Under the pieces are notes generated by a model. It was not told the DNA's origin. It worked only from the letters and a program-made list of their open reading frames with translations, and did not search any database. A stretch of DNA of 64,000 bases from Sphingobacteriales bacterium (lineage in GTDB: Bacteria; Bacteroidota; Bacteroidia; Chitinophagales; Chitinophagaceae): the NCBI GenBank assembly GCA_004144175.1, contig SEFT01000009.1, positions 62,001-126,000 on the forward strand, in the 5' to 3' direction. This document shows, one piece after another, positions 1-8,809 of this stretch (position 1 is the stretch's first letter; each line of letters begins with the position of its first letter). The position numbers were made by a program, and so were the translations under genes.

Positions 1-174
1 GCCCGGCTCCAGCCCCATTATTTCGTTAGCAGGCACGCGGCTATCCGAGCAGCCAATGTAGAGATAATCAGGATGCTGGTCGCGCGACAGCTTCTTCAGA
101 AAATCGGCATCCTCACCTATCTTCTCAGCGAGCCATTTTTTATTATTCTCGAATATCTGTGCGTATGTAGTCAT
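1..174 (-). CDS. Beta-class carbonic anhydrase, N-terminal part (runs off the window)
   Basis: The 58 visible residues begin MTTYAQIFENNKKW and reach the zinc-site signature CSDSRVPAN. Cys42 is the expected first zinc ligand, and Asp44/Arg46 form the conserved dyad of beta-carbonic anhydrases. These enzymes interconvert CO2 and bicarbonate in the cytoplasm. The C-terminal part with the remaining His and Cys ligands lies outside the window. The start is the ATG at 172-174. The gene is divergent from the FAH-family gene, with 113 bp between them. The family call is firm; the exact subtype cannot be judged from the fragment. Confidence 0.93.
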   Translation of the reverse strand, partial: MTTYAQIFENNKKWLAEKIGEDADFLKKLSRDQHPDYLYIGCSDSRVPANEIMGLEPG

Positions 175-287
175 CCTGCGGTATTTGCTGCAATAATAGA
201 ATAAATGCCCAAATCGCCGCTGCTGAGACATAAAGATTTCTAATACCGTTTTATCGGCTTAATTTTACCGCCCAAAACAGATACTAA

Positions 288-1292
288 ATGAAACTTGTTA
301 CCTACTCCAAACAAGGCAAAGAGCAACTTGCCTTCCTGGTAAACAATAATCTATACGATACCAACCTAGTGAACCCGCGCCTGCCCGGCACTATGATGGA
401 ACTGCTCAACAGCTGGGAACAGACCATTGATACCATGCGCAGGAGCGAAGATGATATAAAATCGGGCAAATGGAGTAATCCGGGCCTGGCGTTCGATGGG
501 GCTGATATTATGGCACCTGTGCCGCACCCTACCTCTTGCCGCGATGGTTATGCATTTCGCCAGCACGTGGCTGCTGCCCGGCGCAACCGCAAGGTAGATA
601 TGATACCGGAGTTCGATCAGTATCCTATCTTCTACTTTACCAACCACAATGCGATACAAGGCCCCGGCGCTATACCCTGTATGCCCGACCACTTCCAAAG
701 GCTGGATTTTGAGCTGGAAGCTTCGGTAGTGCTGTGCAAAAAAGGCAGGAACATCAAGGCAGAAGATGCTGATAAGTACATAGCCGGCTACATGATCATG
801 AATGACATGAGCGCACGTACCCTGCAAATGGAAGAAATGCTGCTGAACCTGGGCCCTGCAAAAGGAAAGGACTTCAGCACTGTGATAGGCCCTATGCTGG
901 TAACGCCTGATGAGTTGGAGCAATACCGCATACCTGCCAAACCAAACCACGCCGGTAATAACTACAACCTGAAAATGACCTGCCGTGTAAATGGCATCGA
1001 AGTAAGCCAGGGCAATATGGGCGATATGGACTGGACCTTTGCAGAGATCATCGAGCGCTGTGCTTATGGTGTAGATGTACTGCCGGGCGATGTAATAGGC
1101 AGTGGTACCGTAGGTACAGGGTGTTTCCTGGAGCTGAACGGCACCGGTAAGCTGAATGACGCCAACTACAAAGAGCAATGGCTGCAACCGGGCGATGTGG
1201 TAGAAATGGAGATAGATGGCCTGGGGCTGCTGACCAATACCATCGTAGCAGAAGAAACAGATTTCAGCCTGCTGAAACTAAAAAAGAAATAA
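288..1292 (+). CDS. Fumarylacetoacetate hydrolase (FAH) family protein
   Basis: This 334-residue cytoplasmic enzyme has the FAH-fold metal site: the FELEAS segment (Glu142, Glu144) and Asp173 in MNDMSAR are the usual divalent-metal ligands. The C-terminal half has the family's glycine-rich DVIGSGTVGTGC segment. FAH enzymes cleave C-C bonds in beta-diketo acids; the best-known member ends tyrosine breakdown. Its length and the adjacent acyl-CoA dehydrogenase gene fit aromatic or amino-acid catabolism. Substrate is not readable from sequence: it could be fumarylacetoacetase itself or a related acylpyruvase or hydratase. A hairpin terminator follows directly. Confidence 0.88.
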   Translation: MKLVTYSKQGKEQLAFLVNNNLYDTNLVNPRLPGTMMELLNSWEQTIDTMRRSEDDIKSGKWSNPGLAFDGADIMAPVPHPTSCRDGYAFRQHVAAARRNRKVDMIPEFDQYPIFYFTNHNAIQGPGAIPCMPDHFQRLDFELEASVVLCKKGRNIKAEDADKYIAGYMIMNDMSARTLQMEEMLLNLGPAKGKDFSTVIGPMLVTPDELEQYRIPAKPNHAGNNYNLKMTCRVNGIEVSQGNMGDMDWTFAEIIERCAYGVDVLPGDVIGSGTVGTGCFLELNGTGKLNDANYKEQWLQPGDVVEMEIDGLGLLTNTIVAEETDFSLLKLKKK

Positions 1293-1307
1293 TAAGCCAG
1301 ATAGAAG

Positions 1308-1333
1308 AAGGAGCCGGATGGCTCCTTTTTTTC
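1308..1333 (+). terminator. Rho-independent terminator after the FAH-family gene
   Basis: An 8-bp stem aaggagcc/ggctcctt with a 4-nt loop is followed by a run of seven T. It lies 15 bp after the FAH stop codon and ahead of the start of the next gene. Confidence 0.85.
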
Positions 1334-1378
1334 TTTGCAGGAATACTAATTTTACGTCCTCATAAATTTTTACGACAG

Positions 1379-2542
1379 ATGTTTTCTAAAGACTCAATAA
1401 TAGGTGTGATCGGTTCGGGTGCTATGGGCTCAGGTATAGCGCAGGTGGCTGCTATGGCAGGGCATAAGGTAGTGTTGTATGATAATAACAGCGCAGCGTT
1501 GGAAAAAGCACAAGCCAGCCTGAAACAGACCTTAGCGAAGCTACAGGAGAAAGGAAAAGTTGCCAGCGCCGATGAAGTAATGGGCCGTTTCCGGTTTGCG
1601 AGCGAGCTGACTGCCTTTGCCGATTGCGGACTAATTATAGAGGCTATTATCGAGAACCTGGATGTAAAGAAAAAACTGTTTGATATAGTAGAGCAGGCGG
1701 TGAGCGAAACTTGCGTACTGGCCAGTAATACCTCATCGCTATCTATCACCTCTATTGCTGCTGCTTGTAAAAAGCCGGAGCGTGTAATGGGGCTGCACTT
1801 CTTTAACCCCGCACCGTTGATGGCACTCGTAGAGGTAATACCGGCTGTGCAAAGCGATGCTGCACTTATAGACGATGCTATGAAGCTGATGAAAGAATGG
1901 GGTAAGGTACCGGTGCTGGCTAAGGATACCCCGGGCTTTATTGTAAACCGCGTAGCAAGGCCTTTCTATAGCGAGGCGATACGCATATACGAAGAGGGCA
2001 TTGCCGATATGGCTACCATCGACTGGGCTATGACTGAGCTGGGTGGCTTCCGCATGGGGCCCTTTACGCTGATGGACTATATAGGCCATGATGTGAACTA
2101 TGTGGTGACCGAAACGGTATTCCAGTCTTTCTTTTACGACCCCCGCTACAAACCTTCTTTCTCGCAAAAGCGTCTGTTAGAAGCTGGCTGGCTTGGCCGC
2201 AAAACAGGAAGAGGTTTTTATAACTATGCTGAAGGAATGACCATGCCTGAAGCAACAAAAGACACTACGCTTGGTAATGTAATAGTTGAGCGAGTAGTAG
2301 CCATGCTGATAAATGAAGCGGTAGAAGCATTGCACCTGCGCGTAGCATCTGCCAAAGACCTAGACCTGGCTATGACCAAGGGCGTGAACTACCCTAAAGG
2401 ATTACTGGCCTGGGCCGATGAATGGGGCGCTGAAAAATGCCTGGCTATTCTGGATGGTCTGTATAATGACTATCATGAGGATAGGTATAGGGCTAGTGTA
2501 TTATTGAGGAAGAAAGCATTGGCTAAAGACACACTACTCTAA
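1379..2542 (+). CDS. 3-hydroxyacyl-CoA dehydrogenase (PaaH/Hbd type)
   Basis: This 387-residue NAD-dependent dehydrogenase oxidises 3-hydroxyacyl-CoA to 3-ketoacyl-CoA in fatty-acid or phenylacetate-type degradation. The N-terminus carries the dinucleotide motif GVIGSGAMGSG (residues 9-19). His140 in MGLHFFNP and Glu152 form the expected catalytic pair, and SNTSS precedes them. The C-terminal dimerisation domain is present twice (about residues 190-280 and 290-385), as in PaaH. The reading frame is open back to 1178, but that extension overlaps the FAH gene and the terminator and has no homologous look, so the ATG at 1379 just before the Rossmann motif is chosen. Confidence 0.93.
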   Translation: MFSKDSIIGVIGSGAMGSGIAQVAAMAGHKVVLYDNNSAALEKAQASLKQTLAKLQEKGKVASADEVMGRFRFASELTAFADCGLIIEAIIENLDVKKKLFDIVEQAVSETCVLASNTSSLSITSIAAACKKPERVMGLHFFNPAPLMALVEVIPAVQSDAALIDDAMKLMKEWGKVPVLAKDTPGFIVNRVARPFYSEAIRIYEEGIADMATIDWAMTELGGFRMGPFTLMDYIGHDVNYVVTETVFQSFFYDPRYKPSFSQKRLLEAGWLGRKTGRGFYNYAEGMTMPEATKDTTLGNVIVERVVAMLINEAVEALHLRVASAKDLDLAMTKGVNYPKGLLAWADEWGAEKCLAILDGLYNDYHEDRYRASVLLRKKALAKDTLL

Positions 2543-2546
2543 CAGA

Positions 2547-2822
2547 TCACTTAAAATTCCCCGCTTTGCACTGCTGCACTTTGGGGTCTACAGTTATGCT
2601 ATCAAGACTTGACAAAGCGTCTTCGTACTTGGGGTATTTTTCCATGATCTTTTCCAGCACGCAGTCGCAGTAGGCATTGGCGTGCTTTTCGGATATGGCC
2701 TTGTCGGCGGCATCTTCCATGCAGCTTTCATGAAACATGTCTTTCACTTCACTATCCCAGGTATTAGTGCAGGAGGAACACATTACCAATATTAAGAGTA
2801 ATAAACTGACTGTCGTTTTCAT
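2547..2822 (-). CDS. Small cysteine-rich lipoprotein of unknown function
   Basis: The 91 residues begin with a hydrophobic signal (residues 5-15) ending in a lipobox-like LVMCSSC, so the product is probably a lipid-anchored periplasmic or outer-membrane protein. The mature part is charged and holds more Cys residues (ESCMEDA, YCDCVLEK and VQQC), suggesting disulfides. It converges on the dehydrogenase gene with only 4 bp between stop codons. No family is recognised. Confidence 0.75.
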   Translation of the reverse strand: MKTTVSLLLLILVMCSSCTNTWDSEVKDMFHESCMEDAADKAISEKHANAYCDCVLEKIMEKYPKYEDALSSLDSITVDPKVQQCKAGNFK

Positions 2823-2833
2823 AAAATATAGTC

Positions 2834-2862
2834 TTGTGATAGCTGAATTAATGTATACCTTG
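2834..2862 (+). promoter_or_regulatory. Candidate promoter of the FMN reductase gene
   Basis: A TTG at 2834-2836 and TACCTTG at 2856-2862 are 19 bp apart, close to the Bacteroidota -33/-7 arrangement. It lies 26 bp ahead of the start codon at 2889. Confidence 0.4.
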
Positions 2863-2888
2863 TAAGTTATACAATATATCTAATTTTT

Positions 2889-3458
2889 ATGCATAAAATC
2901 ACCATACTTTATGGCGCCATACGCGAAGGCCGCCTGAGTATACGTGCAGCTAGGGCGGTAGAACAGGCATTACTAAAAACAGGTAAGGCGGAAGTAACTT
3001 TTATAGACATAAAGGACTATAACCTGCCGGTAATGGAAGCAAGGCTGAAAGACATGGGAAACCCTCCTGCAAACCTGCTGGAGATCAGCGCTGCGCTGGA
3101 AGGTGCAGACGGCATTGTGATGGTGACGCCCGAATATAACAATAGCTATAGCGGGGCTATGAAAAATGCAGTAGACTACTTTACCAAAGAATGGGCGAAA
3201 AAGCCGATAGGCGTAGTATGTGCATCGAATGGTAAGATGGGAGGTATCAATGCATCGAACCTGATGCAGTTGCTGATACTAGGCATAGGTGCATTACCAA
3301 TGCCCTACAAGCTGCTGGTGCCCGAAATACATAATGCACTGGACGAAGCGGGCAAACCGCAGAACGAGATCATGCAAAAGAACCTCGACAAATTTGTATC
3401 GGAATTATTATGGTTTACCGAAGCTATATCGGCACAGCATAAAAGAACTGCAGGTTAA
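2889..3458 (+). CDS. NADPH-dependent FMN reductase (NAD(P)H:quinone/azo reductase-like)
   Basis: The 189-residue flavodoxin-fold protein has the family features: a phosphate-binding loop near the N-terminus (GAIREGRLSIRAA) and the TPEYNNSYSGAMKNAVDY segment that contacts the flavin isoalloxazine ring. Members reduce FMN, quinones, chromate or azo dyes with NAD(P)H and often serve in redox stress. Length is normal. The end overlaps the convergent ABC ATPase gene by 4 nt. The physiological substrate cannot be read from the sequence. Confidence 0.88.
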   Translation: MHKITILYGAIREGRLSIRAARAVEQALLKTGKAEVTFIDIKDYNLPVMEARLKDMGNPPANLLEISAALEGADGIVMVTPEYNNSYSGAMKNAVDYFTKEWAKKPIGVVCASNGKMGGINASNLMQLLILGIGALPMPYKLLVPEIHNALDEAGKPQNEIMQKNLDKFVSELLWFTEAISAQHKRTAG

Positions 3459-4204
3459 GAGAACCACCCAAAAATATCTGTTACGGCAAGTTTTGACTTT
3501 TCAGTAGTGGAGATGTCACGAATTATATTTCCTTCAGCCATTTGTATCAGGCGCGTACCGTATTGGTGCGCGTCTTTCATATTATGGGTTACCAGTACTC
3601 CCGTCAGGTTGTATTCTTTTATAATGTTATCGGCAGCCTGCAGGATGGTTTGCGCACTGCGCGGATCGAGCGCCGCAGTAGGTTCATCGAGCAATAGCAC
3701 CTGAACATCATCCATAATACTCATCACCAGCGTAAGCGCCTGGCGTTGCCCGCCCGATAGGGTGCCCATTTGTTGATTGAGCTTGTTCTCTAACCCCATA
3801 CCCAGGTGTGATATACGTTCTTTCACTTCCGATCTGAAGCGGTCGCTGATGCCGATGCTTAGTTTTTTCGATTGCGTGCGCAAGGCTGCCAGCCTGAAAT
3901 TATCGAGTATAGTCAGTTCGGGTGCAGTACCGCTGAGGGGGTTCTGAAATACGCGGGCTATCCATTTACTACGTTTATAGTCGGGCAGGCGGGTTACGTC
4001 TGTACCGTTTATCTCGATGCGTCCTTCCGTCGGCAGTTCAGCACCGGCTATCATATTCAGCAGGGTCGATTTGCCTGACCCGTTCGATCCTATGAGTACT
4101 ACAAATTCTTTATCTGCAATATCCAGCGATAACTGCTTTAGCGCATGCACCTCATTGGGCATACCTTTATTGTAGTACTTCTCTATGTTCGTCAGTCGTA
4201 TCAT
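3455..4204 (-). CDS. ABC transporter ATP-binding protein (COG1101 type)
   Basis: This 249-residue ATPase has Walker A GSNGSGKST, the signature LSGGQRQALTL, Walker B VLLLDEPTAALD and the switch His in LVTHN. The start ATG overlaps the permease stop by one base (TAATG), so the two are probably translationally coupled. With the preceding permease and lipoprotein genes it makes a complete importer of the kind linked elsewhere to aromatic amino-acid uptake; the substrate is inferred by family resemblance only. Confidence 0.92.
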   Translation of the reverse strand: MIRLTNIEKYYNKGMPNEVHALKQLSLDIADKEFVVLIGSNGSGKSTLLNMIAGAELPTEGRIEINGTDVTRLPDYKRSKWIARVFQNPLSGTAPELTILDNFRLAALRTQSKKLSIGISDRFRSEVKERISHLGMGLENKLNQQMGTLSGGQRQALTLVMSIMDDVQVLLLDEPTAALDPRSAQTILQAADNIIKEYNLTGVLVTHNMKDAHQYGTRLIQMAEGNIIRDISTTEKSKLAVTDIFGWFS

Positions 4205-5061
4205 TACGCAGCCCTCCTTTTTATTACCGGTAAGGCCACGATCAGCAGTACAAAAACAGCCGTAGCCAGTTTCAGCAGGTTCGGATCAACGCCTATGCTC
4301 AGTACAAAAGCCAGCACCATTTGGAATATAATACTACCTGCCACTACCAACATCAATTGCAGCCATAGATTGCTGATACGGAACCAGGCAATAACGGCAT
4401 CACCTATCAGTACAGAACCCAAGCCAATGATAACGATGCCTATACCCATATTGATGTCGGTAAAGCTTTGATACTGACATACCAGGAAGCCGCTCAATGC
4501 GGTAAGTGCATTAGCGATGGCCAGACCAATGATCTTCATACGGTCGACATGGACGCCCGCCGCCCTGCTCATGGTAGTGCTGTTACCGGTAGCGCGCATA
4601 GCTATGCCAAAGTCGGTCTTTAAAACATAACCAATGAGGAACAAGGCAACGGCTGAAAATACAAGGCTTACGACTAGCTCAGCCGTTATACCACCTTGCA
4701 CCAGGTTAAAGACATGCGCCACATTCAGCAGCGGCACATTAGAGCGCCCCAGCAAAGAAAGATTTACAGAATAAAGGGCTGTCATCACCAGGATGCCCGA
4801 CAATAAGGCATCGATGCGCAGGCGCGTATGTACCAATCCCGTAACAGCGCCCGCTATCGCACCTGCTAATAATACGATTGGGATGGTAGCTGCTACGGGG
4901 AGGCCTTTAGTAAGGCAAAGAGCCGCTACCACCGCACCCAGGGTATAGCTGCCATCGGTAGTAATATCTGGTATGCGGAATATCTTCATCGAGATGAAGA
5001 TACCCAGCGCCATCAGCGAAAGGCAAAGGCCCAGTATGAGTGCCGAGAAATAAAAATCCAT
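4204..5061 (-). CDS. ABC transporter permease (COG4120 type)
   Basis: The 285-residue protein is very hydrophobic, with about eight or nine membrane segments, and resembles branched-chain amino-acid/ribose-type permeases. The segment TDFGIAMRATGNSTTMSRAAGVHVDRMK is the cytoplasmic loop that contacts the ATPase in this family. It sits between the binding-protein gene (5 bp upstream) and the ATPase gene (1-nt overlap). Confidence 0.9.
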   Translation of the reverse strand: MDFYFSALILGLCLSLMALGIFISMKIFRIPDITTDGSYTLGAVVAALCLTKGLPVAATIPIVLLAGAIAGAVTGLVHTRLRIDALLSGILVMTALYSVNLSLLGRSNVPLLNVAHVFNLVQGGITAELVVSLVFSAVALFLIGYVLKTDFGIAMRATGNSTTMSRAAGVHVDRMKIIGLAIANALTALSGFLVCQYQSFTDINMGIGIVIIGLGSVLIGDAVIAWFRISNLWLQLMLVVAGSIIFQMVLAFVLSIGVDPNLLKLATAVFVLLIVALPVIKRRAA

Positions 5062-5066
5062 TTATA

Positions 5067-6029
5067 CTATAGTGCTTCGTACCCCGCAGGTATTGCAATA
5101 TTAAAACGTTTGGAGGCTTCGGGGTTGTATACCTTTTTGCGGATGGTTACCATTTGCCATTTCATATCCTTGCCGCCATTCTTCAGGTATTGGGCGGCCT
5201 GCTCGCCAGCCTGGTAGCCCCATTGATATATATCGGCGCCGTATGCTGCTACCGCGCCCCTGTCCACCAGACCTGCTTCGCTGGTGAATACCGGAATGTT
5301 AGCATCGTTGCAAGATTTGATGATGGTCTCGAATGAAGCGAATACGGTATTATCCGGGTTGGCAAAGAAAGCGTCTATGTTTTTGGTAAGCAGCGAACGG
5401 GTTACCATCTGCACATCGGCTGAGGTATTTACCGGGGCCGTCACCAGGTTTATGTTCAGGCTATTGGCCAATTGTTTTATTCTTTCCAGCGCCTCTACGC
5501 TCTGCGGCTCCGATTGGTTGTAGATCATCCCCACCGATAGCTTCGCAGTTTTGGGCTTCACCAGTGCAGGTATCAGCGAAAAGGAAGTATCTATATAGTC
5601 GAGGTTCTCCCCTACACCGTACAGATTAGCCGGGCCATTACCGTTGGCATCCGCTACCTTCATCAAAGCAGGCGTAGGCGCTACCATCATAAAGACCGGT
5701 ATCTCTTTGGTATTCTGTACTGCGGTGATGGTTGACAGCGACGGGCAAGTTGCTATCAGGCTTACCTTTTCCGATACAAAGTATTTAACGATCTGCGTGA
5801 GCGTGGGAATGCTGCCCTGCGCATTGCGGTAGAGTATCTTTACCGTGCCTTTGCCCTCGTTGTAGCCGCCTTTCTCCAGCGCGTCTGTAAAACCCTTTTT
5901 TGCCTGGGCTATGGTGTTGTCTTCAAAAGCATCTACAAAACCAATGATTGGCACATCACCTTTCTTTTCAGAGGATGACTGGCAGCCCAATAGAAATACA
6001 ACAGCAAACAACAAGCTGAGTTGTCTCAT
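5067..6029 (-). CDS. ABC transporter substrate-binding lipoprotein (COG2984 type)
   Basis: The 320-residue protein starts with a lipoprotein signal ending in LLGCQSSS, so Cys16 is the likely acylation site and the protein is held in the periplasm. The mature part looks like the two-lobed type 1 periplasmic binding fold of the ABC_sub_bind family (IIGFVDAFEDNTIAQAKKGF near the start, YGADIYQWGYQAGEQAAQYL near the end). First gene of the binding protein-permease-ATPase operon. Some relatives bind tryptophan or tyrosine; ligand here unknown. Confidence 0.9.
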   Translation of the reverse strand: MRQLSLLFAVVFLLGCQSSSEKKGDVPIIGFVDAFEDNTIAQAKKGFTDALEKGGYNEGKGTVKILYRNAQGSIPTLTQIVKYFVSEKVSLIATCPSLSTITAVQNTKEIPVFMMVAPTPALMKVADANGNGPANLYGVGENLDYIDTSFSLIPALVKPKTAKLSVGMIYNQSEPQSVEALERIKQLANSLNINLVTAPVNTSADVQMVTRSLLTKNIDAFFANPDNTVFASFETIIKSCNDANIPVFTSEAGLVDRGAVAAYGADIYQWGYQAGEQAAQYLKNGGKDMKWQMVTIRKKVYNPEASKRFNIAIPAGYEAL

Positions 6030-6105
6030 GCTAATAAGTTTTTGTCAAAAATAGACGGTTTTTCTTTGGCTGCGCAGTGTGCTGCGTGTATGATGCTCTA
6101 AGAGC

Positions 6106-6507
6106 CTATCTTTTCTCCTGGCAAAGCTCTACCAGTACGCCGTTGGTGCTTTTCGGATGCAGGAAGCATACCAGCTTATTATCGGCGCCCGATTTGGGCG
6201 TTGCGTTCAGTATCTCGAAGCCGAGGGCTGAGAGTCTTTTCATTTCTGCCTCTATATTCTCTACCTCGAAGGCTATATGGTGTATTCCCTCTCCTTTTTT
6301 GTCGATGAATTTTTTGATCGGGCTATTTTCGGTAATGCCTTCCAGCAGCTCTATTTTTGATTCGCCTATTTTAAAGAAAGCCGTATTTACGCCTTCGGAT
6401 GCAACTTCTTCGGTTTTGTAGCAGGGTGTGTTCAGCAATTGTTCGAATAATGGGATGGATGCCTGAAGGTCTTTTACTGCTATACCGAGATGTTCTATTT
6501 GCTGCAT
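6106..6507 (-). CDS. mce: Methylmalonyl-CoA epimerase
   Basis: The 133-residue protein is a single glyoxalase-fold unit pair with metal-ligand segments IEHLGIAVKDL, EGIHHIAFEVENIEAE and LVELCQEK, in the order and spacing of methylmalonyl-CoA epimerases. It interconverts the R and S forms of methylmalonyl-CoA between propionyl-CoA carboxylase and mutase. The open frame reaches 6555, but the ATG at 6507 (MQQIEHLG) matches the family start. A mutase-family gene, icmF, lies at the far end of the window. Confidence 0.92.
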   Translation of the reverse strand: MQQIEHLGIAVKDLQASIPLFEQLLNTPCYKTEEVASEGVNTAFFKIGESKIELLEGITENSPIKKFIDKKGEGIHHIAFEVENIEAEMKRLSALGFEILNATPKSGADNKLVCFLHPKSTNGVLVELCQEKR

Positions 6508-6581
6508 ATGGAAATAACTTTTACAAATACTATTATTTGTAGGTGCAATGTACACAATGCCCTAAAGTAGCACAATTGACG

Positions 6582-6589
6582 TAACTTTG
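6582..6589 (+). promoter_or_regulatory. -7 promoter box of iscS
   Basis: TAACTTTG matches the Bacteroidota -7 consensus TAnnTTTG and lies 36 bp before the iscS start codon. No clear -33 TTTG is seen at the expected distance. Confidence 0.5.
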
Positions 6590-6625
6590 TATTCCTGAAA
6601 GTATATTCAGGCTTATATTTTAGCT

Positions 6626-7846
6626 ATGGAATTAAAATTACCGATATATCTGGACAACAACGCGACTACTCCCTGCGACCCGCGTGTGGTAGATGCAATG
6701 TTGCCTTATTTTACCGAGAAGTTTGGCAATGCTGCCAGCCGCAGCCACTCTTTTGGCTGGACAGGAGAAGAAGCTGTGGACTATGCACGTGAGCAGGTTG
6801 CAAAGCTTATCAATGCAGATCCTAAAGAGATCATCTTTACATCGGGCGCTACCGAAGGCGACAACCTTGGTATCAAAGGTGTTTATGAGATGTATGCTTC
6901 TAAAGGCAACCACATCATCACTGCTACTACCGAGCACAAGGCAGTACTGGATACCTGCAAGCACATCGAGAAGATAGGCGGACAGGTAACTTACCTCCAG
7001 GTGAATGACGAAGGCCTGATAGACCTGCAGGAGCTGGAAAATGCAATAACAGACAAAACAATCCTTATTGCCATCATGTATGGTAATAATGAAATAGGTG
7101 TACTGCAACCTGTACGCGAGATCAGCAAGATTGCCCGCAAACATGGTGTATTGTTCTTTACAGATGGTACGCAGGCTGTAGGTAAAATACCAGTAGATGT
7201 TCAGGCTGATGGCATCGACCTGATGGCTTTCAGCGCACACAAAATGTACGGCCCTAAGGGTGTTGGTGCATTATATGTACGCCGCAAGAACCCTCGCGTA
7301 AAAGTTACTGCCCAGATGGACGGTGGCGGCCACGAGCGCGGCATGCGTAGTGGTACTATGAACGTACCGGGCATCGTAGGTTTTGGTAAAGCATGCGAAA
7401 TATGCATGAACGAAATGGAAGCAGAAGGCAAACGCCTGAGCATCCTGCGCGATAAGCTGGAAAATGGCCTGATGCAACTGGAAGAAGCGTACGTGAACGG
7501 TAGCCGCGAACACCGCCTGCCACACGTTACCAATATCTCCTTCAAATATGTAGAGGGTGAAGGCCTGATGATGGGCTTTAATAAAGATATCGCCTTGTCG
7601 AGCGGTTCGGCTTGTACATCAGCTTCCCTTGAGCCTTCTTATGTGCTGAAAGCACTTGGCCTGGGCGATGACCTGGCACATAGCTCACTCCGTTTCGGGT
7701 TGGGTCGTTTCACAACGGAAGAACAAGTAGACTACACTATTAAAGCTATAAGTGATACTGTAATTAAGCTTAGAGAGATGAGCCCGCTTTGGGAAATGTT
7801 CAAAGACGGCGTTGATCTTAATAGTATTGAATGGGCGCATCACTAG
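6626..7846 (+). CDS. iscS: Cysteine desulfurase
   Basis: This 406-residue PLP enzyme takes sulfur from cysteine as a persulfide and hands it to IscU. Visible sites are the PLP lysine Lys206 in [10 protein letters not shown], His104 in TEHK, which stacks on the cofactor, and the mobile-loop Cys330 in [16 protein letters not shown], which is typical of the group I (IscS/NifS) enzymes. Length matches E. coli IscS (404). It leads iscU and iscA in the same direction. No iscR, hscA, hscB or fdx follows, so this is a minimal cluster. Confidence 0.97.
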   Translation: MELKLPIYLDNNATTPCDPRVVDAMLPYFTEKFGNAASRSHSFGWTGEEAVDYAREQVAKLINADPKEIIFTSGATEGDNLGIKGVYEMYASKGNHIITATTEHKAVLDTCKHIEKIGGQVTYLQVNDEGLIDLQELENAITDKTILIAIMYGNNEIGVLQPVREISKIARKHGVLFFTDGTQAVGKIPVDVQADGIDLMAFSAHKMYGPKGVGALYVRRKNPRVKVTAQMDGGGHERGMRSGTMNVPGIVGFGKACEICMNEMEAEGKRLSILRDKLENGLMQLEEAYVNGSREHRLPHVTNISFKYVEGEGLMMGFNKDIALSSGSACTSASLEPSYVLKALGLGDDLAHSSLRFGLGRFTTEEQVDYTIKAISDTVIKLREMSPLWEMFKDGVDLNSIEWAHH

Positions 7847-7962
7847 GAAATTACCCCTATTAGCTGAATTTTAGCATCTAATAGCATGATTTTTTAGCTA
7901 TATCATTAAAAAGCAGTCAATTATAACTGCAATTTTTTTAAAAAATATTAATAATACTATCC

Positions 7963-8379
7963 ATGGCATACTCAGAAAAAGTTATTGATCACTACCAGAA
8001 CCCTAAGAACGTGGGTACGCTGGATAAGGCTAAGCAAAACGTTGGTACCGGCCTGGTGGGTGCACCAGAATGCGGCGACGTTATGCGCCTGCAAATTGAA
8101 GTGGACGAAGAGTCTGGTATCATTAAAGATGCTAAGTTCAAGACTTTCGGTTGTGGCTCAGCTATTGCTTCTTCATCTCTGGCTACAGAGTGGCTGAAAG
8201 GTAAGTCAGTTGACCAGGCGTTGGCTATCGACAATATGGATATTGTTGAGGAGCTGAACCTGCCACCGGTAAAGATCCACTGCTCGGTACTGGCTGAAGA
8301 TGCTATCAAGGCAGCAATCAACGACTATCGCGTTAAGAACGGCCTGCCTGAACTGGTAGAAGAGAAAAAACATCACTAA
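7963..8379 (+). CDS. iscU: Fe-S cluster scaffold protein
   Basis: The 138-residue scaffold keeps the three cluster-ligand cysteines Cys37 (APECGDVM, with Asp39), Cys64 (FGCGSAIASSS) and Cys107 (KIHCSVLAED). The segment LPPVKIHC corresponds to the chaperone-recognition site of IscU (LPPVK). It assembles 2Fe-2S clusters with sulfur from IscS. A 116-bp AT-rich gap separates it from iscS. Confidence 0.97.
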   Translation: MAYSEKVIDHYQNPKNVGTLDKAKQNVGTGLVGAPECGDVMRLQIEVDEESGIIKDAKFKTFGCGSAIASSSLATEWLKGKSVDQALAIDNMDIVEELNLPPVKIHCSVLAEDAIKAAINDYRVKNGLPELVEEKKHH

Positions 8380-8427
8380 TCCTGATTACAGAAGGTATAG
8401 AATTATCAACGATCAGAAACTAGTGTT

Positions 8428-8754
8428 ATGATATACATAAGCGACAAGGCAAAGGAAAAAGTAGTACAGCTAAAGCGGGATGCAAACCTGACTGAAGAGT
8501 ATTTCCTGCGTGTAGGTGTTGTAGGTGGTGGTTGCTCAGGCTTATCTTATAAGCTGGATTTTGACAACGAGGCACAGCCTAACGACCAGGTTTTTGAGGA
8601 TAACGGCGTAAAGCTGGTTACAGACCTGAAAAGTTTCCTGTACCTCTGCGATACTACACTCGAATTTTCAGATGGATTGAATGGTAAGGGTTTCCATTTT
8701 AGCAACCCGAATGCCAGTCGCAGTTGTGGTTGTGGTGAGAGTTTCGCTGTGTAG
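8428..8754 (+). CDS. iscA: A-type iron-sulfur carrier protein
   Basis: The 108-residue protein has the three A-type carrier cysteines: Cys36 in GGGCSGLSY and Cys100/Cys102 in SCGCGESF. Such proteins move clusters from the scaffold to target enzymes. It lies 48 bp behind iscU and closes the cluster, followed by a strong terminator. It could equally be named ErpA or SufA-like; the family is certain, the subgroup not. Confidence 0.93.
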   Translation: MIYISDKAKEKVVQLKRDANLTEEYFLRVGVVGGGCSGLSYKLDFDNEAQPNDQVFEDNGVKLVTDLKSFLYLCDTTLEFSDGLNGKGFHFSNPNASRSCGCGESFAV

Positions 8755-8775
8755 CCGCTGGTTGTAAGAAATAAT

Positions 8776-8809
8776 AAAAAATGGGTTGTCGATTGACAAC
8801 CCATTTTTT
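8776..8809. terminator. Bidirectional terminator between iscA and the GH16-like gene
   Basis: A perfect 15-bp stem (aaaaaatgggttgtc and its complement) with loop gatt and T/A-rich arms sits between two converging genes and can end transcription from either side. Confidence 0.9.

Noticed and set aside
366-1187. Long minus-strand frame opposite the FAH gene
   Set aside because: It is antisense to a recognised enzyme and shows no protein family features.
1178-1378. Upstream extension of the 3-hydroxyacyl-CoA dehydrogenase frame
   Set aside because: It overlaps the end of the FAH gene and a terminator, and the Rossmann motif begins right after the ATG at 1379.
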